A stretch of DNA of 64,000 nucleotides from Salticus scenicus. Taxonomy: Eukaryota; Arthropoda; Arachnida; Araneae; Salticidae. The stretch is taken from the NCBI GenBank assembly GCA_963930645.1, contig OZ005653.1:111385259-111449258 (forward strand). Reading direction: 5' to 3'. Below, one piece after another: positions 55,346 through 64,000 of this stretch (the stretch's first letter is position 1; each line of letters opens with the position of its first letter). Under the pieces are notes generated by a model. It ran no database searches and was not told the origin of the DNA. It saw only the letters and a list, made by a program, of their open reading frames with translations. Both the position numbers and the translations under genes were made by a program.

Positions 55346-55971
55346 AGTTATATTACTATAGATTCCAAATTTCGACTTATTAAATAAAAAACACGATGTT
55401 TCAATTTTTAATTTGAGTGATTTAAAAATACTCTATCTACTAATAAGTGTGACGCTTTCGAATTTAGACGATAATTTTTTTTCTGTGCTTGATGAAAGTT
55501 TGAGAGGGTTATTTCACATACTTTTCTAGATAGATGTATTTAATAACGAGAATATTCTTTACGAGAATACATACAAACTATGTAGTTTGTACTAACAAGT
55601 GTTTGAAAGTATTGATAAAATATTTGTTTCTTAAAAACTTAATTATTTAACGATTTTTTTATAGTTTTTCTATTATAATCTTGTACCTAATTTCTGATAT
55701 ATATATATAAAGGTAGGTAGATAGAGACATAGGTAAAATCAATTTTATTTTATTTATACTTTTTAAATTCTATCATTGTGTTGTATTATTTTATTTATTG
55801 TTTTGTAGAACAATAGTTTTGTTAACATTTCAAATATAATATATCACTGAAGAAATAAGATAATTCGTGATTATTATTATTTTATTTTTTTTAACATTGC
55901 AATTTATTTCGAATAAATATATTTTAATGTCATTTTTTGTACAGTTTTTGCCTTCAAGAACTATTTTCTTT
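55346..55971. other. No recognisable feature
   Basis: AT-rich DNA with a short TA tract near 55700. Confidence 0.55.
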
Positions 55972-56713
55972 CACTCTCAAAAATGATATACTCAATTTTG
56001 ACGATTCAGACAACCTCGGGCTTAATTTCGTTGTTTTTGACAACCATTTCGGCAATTGATCACGTGATTTTTGATAAAAACGTGAACTCTCAAATATTTT
56101 ACGAAACTGTTTACTCAGATTAGCATGTGATAGCTTTTATTGCCGCCATATTGGTTTCTTTCCTGTGTTGTTTCGACTTTACGTTACAAAGACTTTTATT
56201 TGCCGGCCTGGTGGTTCGGTTGGCAAGGCGCTACCTTCTGGATTCCCAGGTCTCGGTTTCGAATCCCGGTGCGGGCATGGATGTTTGTGATGTCTTATGT
56301 CTACAAAATATTGTGTGCGCTTGTTTCTGTGAATTTCTGTAAAAGTATGGATCAATTGAGACATAAGTCATTGTAACTATAGGTCTCAAAGCTGTCAAAT
56401 AAATGTTTAAATGACTTTTATTTGTTTGCTCTGTTTTATTTATATTTTCATTAAATATAATTAGGATTTAATGTCTAAAGCAACGAACTTCCAGGTAATT
56501 TTTTAATTCTATAATTTGTATTTTATTCTGCATCACGAAACTAGGATGAAAAAATGTATCTTTACTTTTGACGAAATTCGTATGTTCAAACAAGTGACGA
56601 AAGTAATTTTCTCAATTTGACGAAATATTCGCTTGGAGTATTTCCGTGGAAACGGTTTCGTGAAAATTATTTAAGAAAATTTCGTGAAATTTGAATATCT
56701 ATTTCTGAGAGTG
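55972..56713. mobile_element. MITE with CACTCTCA ends, hosting a SINE
   Basis: CACTCTCAAAAATGATA at the left resembles the reverse complement of the right end (CACTCTCAGAAATAGATA), and both continue with ATTTYRACG-type words. Removing the nested SINE leaves about 520 bp. The interior repeats GACGAAAT and TTTCGTGAAA words. Class and target duplication unresolved. Confidence 0.55.
56203..56412 (+). mobile_element. tRNA-derived SINE with 12-bp target duplication
   Basis: Head with box A (TGGTTCGGTTGGCAAGGCG) and box B (GGTTTCGAATCCCGG) in tRNA layout, a 130-bp body and the tail AATAAATGTTTAAAT. It is flanked by the perfect 12-bp duplication GACTTTTATTTG (56191-56202 and 56413-56424). A host tRNA gene is unlikely, since there is no good acceptor pairing and a body follows. 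Confidence 0.9.
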
Positions 56714-56794
56714 TAAGAATTATTATTATATAGAACAACTTTATAATTAATTTAACAATTATTAACACATAGAAGTTGTGCAACATATAGGTTA

Positions 56795-56829
<35 letters not shown>

Positions 56830-58989
56830 CCAGCTAAAGAAATCTGACATATTTTATATAGCCGCAAATATATGCTTGTTTATGAATATACGAATCTATG
56901 AGAATATGAAGTATATGAAGGAATTGTTGTACCAACTATTTAGTATACTGCAACTGTTAAAAACTATTAATTACTCCACTTTTGTGACTCAGAAAACAGA
57001 GGTATAAGGCTTTAATAAATACAAGTAATTTTTTACAATTATTATTATTATTATTATTATTTAACTTTTTATTATTTGTACCAATAACTGGTAAAATATT
57101 ATAAATTTTAACATTTTTAAACTTTACTATGAATAATTTACACTCTTATTAGTAAATCAATAATACTTTTGTGAATATCTAAATATTGTAAGAATAAAAA
57201 TATCTTAATGCATATTAAATATTATATTTTATACAATTTATCGTCGTTAACACTTTTAATGCACTAAAATAAGTTAAAATTAAAAATTAGTATTGGGACG
57301 GATGTCACTTTCTGTTCAAGTGATTATTTTATCTTATGAGGTATCATAAAAATAACATATACTTATTTTAAAGAGAGAAATAATTATTTAAAAACAGACG
57401 CTAAAATAAAATAAAACTAGTAAAATATGTATATGATATATATATATATATGTGTGTGTGGCTTATATAATAGCAATTCATCATGATACTTCAAATGTTG
57501 AAATGTTGCATTCGGTTAATCCTTTGTTTTAACGATGATAAAAACTATTATAGACAAAAGTATTAAAATATAAGTAAAAAGTAATAAAATATAAGTAAAG
57601 TATTAAAATATAAACAATAAAAGTATTTATTTAATGAATTTATCAGATTATGGTTCCTTTTTAAAGAATTTAGAAGATATAATAGACGGTGATTTATATT
57701 TTAAATTCACTTTTAATAAATCCAAAATTCTTGAAATTGAAAAGTAACTGATTTTTAGTAATATTTACAAGTAATTTGGAAAATTGCATAGTAAATTTAC
57801 ATAAAAATATTTTTATGTTTAGAATAAAAAAAAAAAAAAAAGAAAAAAAAAAAACTCATCAATATAAAACCATTTTTCAATAGGGTTTGGGTAAAATATC
57901 CACAAAAACTGCAGGGTAGGTTGGAGGGTTGGTTGGGTTCTAATGCTGCGCAATGGGTAATTCCAAATCTACAGGGAATTAGTCTATTGTTTTAAACTAT
58001 CATAAAAATTCTATTTTAATTTATACTGAATATTTTGCGTAAACAGATTTGAAAGATTTCTTACATATATATAGTAAATACCAAATAATTTGCTCACAAT
58101 TTATGCATATTTTAATATACTTTTCTTTTCCTGTACACTTTTAATAACATTTATTTATATTTTCTGTGATTTTCAATTTAAGCGAAGATAAGAATTTTCT
58201 CCGAAAATACAGTAAAATTTCTTGCTAAATTCTCCTTTTATAGATTTGCTTAAATTGAAATACAAATGATACGACAAATTTATTTTTCTATCTATTTTCT
58301 TTCACGGTACTTTATGGCGTCATTTTACTGTTTTATTTTACGCCATAATCGCTAGAAATATGCATTTTGTTTTTCCCTCTAAATTCAAATAAAAAGTTCC
58401 TCGTTTGCGAAAATGCCATATTATGAGTTTTATTGCCATAAAAAATAATTCTTTTTCTCATAAATAGAGAATACTTGGTGCAATTTAACTCATTTTATTT
58501 CAGATTTGAAAGTATATTTCATGCAATCATTTTGAGATGACCAAGAATTTAGGTTTTAAAATAATAAAAGTATGTTTTTAAAATAAAGTCGATGTCGGTT
58601 TTAACATATTTTTATTATAAAATTCGCTTGAAATATTATTTATTTTGTTATTTTCAAAACTAAAAAATTCTTCTTTTACATATATAAAGAGAGAAAGAGA
58701 TAAGATAAAATAAGAGGTAATAATAATAACAATAATAATAACAATAAAATAAATGAACAATATTAAATCAACACAATCACATACTCATTGCGCAAGAAAC
58801 TGCACCAAATAAAGATGGAAATGCAACGTAACAATTTTGAAAATTAACCAAATCAAAATACGTAAAATATTAAACCAGCCTTAAAATATTTATAATCTCA
58901 AGAAACATAGTATAATGTTCTCCCAAATGTCGGCCTAAATATATTTTCGTTTAGATAATATATTCTGTCTTGTTCCATTATTTATGTTT
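56714..58989. other. AT-rich noncoding stretch
   Basis: TA tract near 56798-56826, ATT microsatellite near 57040-57060, poly-A near 57826-57855. A small GC-richer patch at 57905-57960 (GGTTGGAGGGTTGGTTGGG) is unassigned. Confidence 0.6.
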
Positions 58990-59240
58990 TCTGATTCCAT
59001 TGATTGTCAAACTTTTTACTGTATATCAAGGAACGTGGTAGCTTTCCGCCCTGCCCAGCTAAAGCAACACCCGCCAAGCTACTGTGCAACCGCGAAAAGA
59101 AGGCATACGACCTTGGAATAGTTCATTTTGAAGAAGGGGCGGGCGAATGAAATGCAAATGATGCTTGGCGGCAGTTCTTTTCGCCAAACAATTCTTTGAC
59201 TTACCAGCTTCTTTGGCGCCAATACGAACAGTCAAAGTGT
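58990..59240. promoter_or_regulatory. GC-richer island with promoter-type motifs
   Basis: A 250-bp island in AT-rich surroundings holds a GC box (GGGGCGGGC, 59136-59144) followed within 10 bp by a perfect octamer ATGCAAAT (59152-59159), and TTTGGCGCCAA near 59210. No adjacent reading frame or TATA was found, so a promoter role is only a possibility. An old repeat is the alternative. Confidence 0.3.
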
Positions 59241-60934
59241 CTATTGTTGCTAATTCAATAGAAAATTGCTAAATTTTTGTCAATTTAAATATTGTTTTAA
59301 TTATTTCGTATAATTTTTTTATCAGATATGCAGAAAATCGATAAAACAAAATAGCTTTAAACATTGCTTATAATTTGTGTTGACATGTATGTTTATTTCT
59401 AGTATTTAAATTAATTGAATCCCTAAAATTTACTCGTTTAGCTTTTAACTTCTCGAAGTATACGTAAAACAGTTCCCTTTTTTTTTTTTTTTTTTTTTTT
59501 TTGTTAACATTAACTATTATGATTAGTTCAATTATTTAAATCTAAAAATATATCATAATTGAATGTTTTGTAAATATTAACTATCGTGATTAATTAAATT
59601 TCTTACTTTCTACTTTTATTACAACCATTATATGATTATGTCATGTTATTTAATGACAATTACAACAATTTAATGTTTATTTTATCAAAACTGTAATGGT
59701 ATTAATCATGGTTTCTTTTATTTCATACATTGTAGAAATAAACTTTTTAAAACTTTAATTAAGTTACTTCTTTCATCCCTTTCTGCTGATAATGATTGTA
59801 CTTAAAGATTATTTCTCGGAAGCCATTAAGATTACTTTATTTTAAAAAATCAAAATTTCTTTTTGAATGTTATTTGATCGCCGAAACTTTAAAAATTTTA
59901 AACAATAGTACCTCCGAACACATCTTTTAAATAGTAATTAAAAATACCTCCAAACATTAAGTTTATCAACAACTTCAAATTATAATTTTACACTAAGAAA
60001 CGGGCTAACATCGCCAAATCTGGAAGCCACTCTACTCTGTGTTACCATGGAAACACAACCTCTTACCTTATTTCATTAATGGAATCATCTGAAAACACGT
60101 GATTTGCGTGCCAAGTTATCGCGGTTGTACTATAAAGCAAACATTAAGAGAAAAACAAATAAAAATTTACAAAGTAGGAAAGTCAATGGTGAGCGCTACA
60201 AGTAAATATTATGTCGACATAGCATCTCGGACTTTTCAACTACCTGTATCTCAGCTCCCTCATCCCCAAGACCTATGATTTTTTGCACAGACCTTAAGCA
60301 TACCCTTAAGACAAAACATACAATTTTACATGTCGCTCCGAAATTTAAAACCAGATTCTTCTTCTTCTTCTTATGGTAATTGTTAAGACAAAAAACTGTT
60401 TACGGCGATTGAGCCTAGAGTTATGCAGCTAATGAGCTGAAAATTTACATGGGCATTCCTTCTGACCTGAACTAGTGCTTTTTGCAATCAAAAATTTTTT
60501 TGATCAATATACAGGGTAATTATTTTCAATTTTATGATATTTAGCCCAAATATTTCGTGAATTCGTCAAGAGATGGCGCTTGTCTTCAATGAATTTAATT
60601 TTGTCATTTAATAAGGCATTAAATAGAAATTAATTCTCTTTTTATTTTATTTTCTTTACTTTTTTTTTACAAAAATGGATTGAAATAAATTAAAAGACAC
60701 TTTTTTCTTAATTTTTTTTTCAAAATTGTTACAAGAAACATGTTTATTATAAAAAAAAAAAAAAGAAAATTGATAAGTTAGGATTTCGTAATAAATTAAT
60801 GCTTAAAGGACGCGCTAAACAGACTTTCAACAAAAGTAATGTGGCTGATTAAATAAATGAGCGATTCGTTAACTTTATAAAATTACGGATGATGAATGAA
60901 TACATATAATTAAATTCCGATCTTATATTATATA
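59241..60934. other. AT-rich noncoding stretch with an X-box-like word
   Basis: Contains poly-T (about 59480-59502) and GTTACCATGGAAAC at 60041-60054, close to the RFX X-box consensus. No gene visible on either side. Confidence 0.5.
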
Positions 60935-61137
60935 CGAGAAATATTATCATGGAAAAATTCAAATTTGGCATTTTTGTGTTTCTGTGAGTTTTGAGGTCTT
61001 ATGAATTCATTTTTCATTTTTTATAATAAAGAGGTAGGCATGTATGTGTATCAGTGAATACGATAGCGTCTAAACGCTGCATTTGATATGTATGCTGGAG
61101 GTGACCCACAACTAATCATTTTAATGATGTAGAACTT

Positions 61138-61180
<43 letters not shown>
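60935..61180 (+). repeat. Head module of satellite-bearing repeat family, copy 2
   Basis: Counterpart of 4440-4630: ATCATG, AATTCAAATTTGGCATTTTTG, GTGTTTCTGTGAGTTTTGAGG, ATGTATGTGTATCAGTGAATA and TAGCGTCTAAACGC in the same order. It ends in a 37-base poly-T (about 61141-61177), then a different tandem array begins. Confidence 0.65.
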
Positions 61181-61182
<2 letters not shown>

Positions 61183-61189
61183 TGTTTTT

Positions 61190-62490
61190 ATTAACTTCGA
61201 TTCTTGTTCATTTGTTTGTTTATCCAGTACAAATCTTGCAATCGATTTTTAACTAACTTCCCGAATAGCTAGACATTTGAAACTTTCAGGAAGCTCAGAA
61301 CACGGTGACAATACATTTTTTAACACTTTTAGTCAACTGTTTCAGGCCCCTACTGCCTTCGGCAGCGTTTATATGATTCGACAGAAAATTTATTTAACTA
61401 ATTTCCCGACTAGTTAGACATTTGAAACATTCAAAATAGTTCAGAGCAGGGTGAAAATGCATTTTTTTTAGCCAACTGTTTCGGGTTATTGCTGACTTCG
61501 GCAGCGTTACCAGTACACATCTTGCAATCACTTTTTAACTAACTTCCCGACTAGCTAAACATTTGAAACTTTCAGGATAGCTCAGAACACGGTGACAATA
61601 CATTTTTGAACACATTTAGTCAACTGTTCCAGGTCCCTACTGCCTTCGGCAGCGTTTATATTATTTGACAGAAAATTTATTTAACTAATTTCCCGACTAG
61701 TTAGACATTTGAAACTTTCAGAATAGTTCAGAACACGGTAAAAATGCATTTTTTAATACTTTTACCCAACTGTTTCGGGATACTGTTGTCTTCGGCAGCG
61801 TTACCGGCACAAAGCTTGCAGTCGATTTTTAACTAACTTCCCGACTAGTTAGGTATTTGAAACTTTCAGGATAGCTCAGAACACGGTGACAATATATTTT
61901 TTAACACTTTTATTCAACTGTTTCATGTCCCTACTGCCTTCGGCAGCGTTTATATAATTCGACAGAAAATTTATTTAACTAATTTCCCGACTATCTAGAC
62001 ATTTCAAACTTTCAGAATAGTTCAGAACACAGTGGCAATACATTTTTTAAATACTTTTAGCCAACTGTTTCGGGTTACTGCTGCCTTCGGCAGCATTACC
62101 AGTACACATTTTGCAATCGCTTTTTAACTAACTTCCCGACTAGCTAGGCATTTGAAACTTTCAGGGTAGCTCGGAACACGGTGACAATACATTTTTTAAC
62201 ACTTTTAGTCAACCGTTTCAGGTCCCTACTGCCTTCGGCAGCGTTTATATGATTCGACAGAAAAATTAATTAATTTCCCGACTAACTAGACATTTGAAAC
62301 TTTCAGAATAGTTCAGAACACGGTGACAATACATTTTTAATGCTTTTAGTCAACTGTTTCGGGTTTCTGCTTTCATTGGCAGAGTTACCAGTACACTTCT
62401 TGCAATCGCTTTTTAACTAACTTTCTGACTAGCTATACATTTGAAACTTTCAGGATAGCTCACAACACGGTGACAATACATTTTCACAAA
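61190..62490 (+). repeat. Dimeric tandem array, about 145-bp monomers
   Basis: Monomers end with the hairpin-forming CTGCCTTCGGCAGCGTT and alternate in type. Type A continues ACCAGTACACATCTTGCAATC and CTTTCAGGATAGCTCAG. Type B continues TATATGATTCGACAGAAAAT and CTTTCAGAATAGTTCAG. CTGCCTTCGGCAGC-type joints fall near 61365, 61508, 61660, 61798, 61948, 62093, 62243 and 62385, giving about four and a half dimers of about 295 bp. Confidence 0.9.
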
Positions 62491-62499
62491 TTTGAAAAT

Positions 62500-63010
62500 C
62501 ATTTAAGGACACATGTTCTCGAATTTCCAAATTTGTCCTCAAATTAAAGCATAATTTAACTCTTTCCTCAAATGGCCTTTCAATTTGAGGACGCTGCGAT
62601 GATTTGTCCTCAAATTAGGTTTAAAAAATTTGGTCGCCTTAGTTAAACCCACTATCAACTTGAGTTTCACCAGAAAACGTAGCTTAAATAACAGCTGACA
62701 AAATATAAATCACACCACAAACGATACCATAGTCATAACGTACAGAAATAAACTACAATTCAATGGTAGAGACTTAGTCAAGCAAAACATTCTATTCCGT
62801 AAAGTCTTAGCGAGAAACTCACGTGAGTGGTCGGAACGGGACTCCTTTTATATCCTGCGATTAATCCTGAATTTTACAGTAACTTCCGTAATAATCGAGT
62901 TACAGCTTGGACAATGGGTCTATGGATAATAACGGTTTTTTCACCACGGTCGTCAAAATAGTTGTCAAGGTGCGATAAAGTCGCCAAATTCATCGCCAAG
63001 TGCATTACGT
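62500..63010 (-). repeat. Possible LTR-like block
   Basis: On the minus strand GGATATAAAAGG lies about 25 bp before a C-rich start region (GTCCCGTTCCGACC), with upstream TTTGGCGACTTTATCG and GCGATGAATTTGGCGAC resembling the U3 of the 2.6 kb LTR-like block. No termini or coding neighbours were found. Tentative. Confidence 0.35.
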
Positions 63011-63229
63011 GCATTGATAAAGTGTGTTTTTAACGGAGAAGGATCTTTTTTAACTCGGAAACAAGTTATAAATGCGAAAAAATAACATTTTATAATGTGA
63101 CTAATCCTCTTAGACAGAAATCACATAAAAATAACTGGTACTATTTAGAAATCTGTAACACTATATTTACATCTATGCATAACACGCACAATTTTTACTG
63201 ATCTGTTACATAAATATATTCATTATGAA

Positions 63230-63469
63230 TACGTATTATATTTATAAAATCACATACATAACCTGCAAAAAGAAGTGATATCTCATAAAAAAAACAATAT
63301 TATTGTAAAAGTCACCCCGCCCAGCAAAAACTCTTACCTTTCTTCTGCATACGTATTATATTTATAAAAGTACATACATAACCTGCAAAAAGAAGTGATA
63401 TCTCATTAAAAACAATACTATTGTAAAAGTCACCCCACCCAGCAAAAACTCTTACCTTTCTTAAGCAGC
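63230..63469. repeat. Exact 120-bp tandem duplication
   Basis: TACGTATTATATTTATAAAA starts at 63230 and again at 63350. The two units are nearly identical to CTCTTACCTTTCTT at their ends. The second unit belongs to the left arm of the inverted repeat that follows. Confidence 0.9.
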
Positions 63470-64000
63470 CAAAATAAGGATTGATGTCAAATTTCTCCCC
63501 CGCTATTAAATCCCGGATACTCAATGCCTAGCTTAATGAAGATCTGCTAATAACACTGCATGTATCTTTCTAATAAATCCTAATCTCTTTCAACATTCTT
63601 TGTTATCTGTGTTAGTTTTTTCGCTGCATTATAAAGTTATAATTTAAAGTATTTTTACGGCGGGGTGCGTCCCCTATGTAGAAGTTTTAATTAATAAAAA
63701 AATTAGTTAGTAAAGATTAAAATATTATTACGCACCCCGCCGTAAAAATACTTTATTATATTTTTATAATGCAGCGACAAATCTAACACAGATAACAAAG
63801 AATGTTGAAAGAGATTAGGAATTATTAGAAAGATACATGCAGTGTTATTGGCAGATTTTCATTAAGCTAGGCATTGAGTACTCGGGATTCAATAGCGGCG
63901 GCGAAATGTGATATCAATCCTTTTTTTGGCTGCTTAAGAAAGGTAAGAGTTTTTGCTGGGCGCGGTGACTTTTACAATACTATTGTTTTTTATGAGATCT
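63396..64000. repeat. Long inverted repeat, right arm cut by the window end
   Basis: Left arm about 63396-63670 and right arm 63730-64000 are reverse complements with scattered differences, around a 59-bp loop. The innermost arms are ACGGCGGGGTGCGT and ACGCACCCCGCCGT. The arms continue at least 270 bp and the right one is not finished at the last base. It could be a foldback transposon or the inner part of a larger palindromic element. Confidence 0.9.

Noticed and set aside
63312..63524. 70-codon minus-strand gene
   Set aside because: It lies in a tandem duplication and inverted repeat; only the 22-codon part before the donor-like site is shared between arms, which I list as a finding.

Overview
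This is a 64 kb AT-rich (roughly 70 percent), intron- and repeat-type stretch of an animal nuclear genome, with no operons and no bacterial-style genes. The retroelement families, tRNA-derived SINEs, long TA, poly-A and TAA tracts and a DD37E mariner point to an arthropod. The style of the Ty3 elements suggests a chelicerate such as a spider, but that is inference. I found no convincing host protein-coding gene and no functional RNA gene. Almost everything recognisable is mobile DNA, much of it nested.

Layout. 1-6.7 kb: AT-rich sequence, an LTR-like block (2574-3178), two copies of one tRNA-derived SINE (3518-3636 minus, with a perfect 15-bp target duplication, and 3803-3906 plus), and a 172-bp tandem array. 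6.7-13.1 kb: a complete BEL/Pao LTR element (224-bp LTRs, GTAAT duplication) whose gag-pol is broken by frameshifts, a stop and a nested piggyBac-like MITE. 13.1-19.5 kb: sparse sequence with a SINE, a palindrome and a foldback. 19.5-28.8 kb: a decayed minus-strand Ty3 element in which integrase precedes reverse transcriptase (Gmr1-like order). Its 5' LTR is split by a 2.2 kb satellite-bearing insertion and a second MITE-like insertion.

28.8-33.4 kb: palindromes, four diverged copies of a tRNA-like module and a small hAT-like MITE. 33.4-36.2 kb: a Ty1/copia remnant with recognisable LTR pair and a truncated Tc1 element inside. 36.4-42.4 kb: a decayed plus-strand Ty3 element whose gag is split by a 1476-bp Helitron inserted precisely between A and T. 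43.0-44.3 kb: a nearly intact DD37E Tc1/mariner element with TA duplication. 44.8-46.3 kb: a truncated Tc1 end and Penelope-like fragments. 48.3-53.0 kb: a young Ty1/copia element on the minus strand (AGTTA duplication, about 262-bp LTRs, half-tRNA-iMet primer site), inserted into an older minisatellite. 53.7-60.9 kb: mostly AT-rich, with two SINEs and a MITE. 60.9-62.5 kb: a dimeric tandem array. 63.2-64.0 kb: a long inverted repeat that runs off the window.

The gene products, where readable, are the usual retroelement and transposase sets (Gag, protease, reverse transcriptase, RNase H, integrase; DDE transposases). No autonomous element here is intact across its whole coding region. The DD37E mariner and the BEL and copia elements are the youngest. 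The most interesting structures are the Gmr1-like element, the Helitron with two successive 3' ends, a head module shared by two unrelated satellite arrays, and the terminal foldback.
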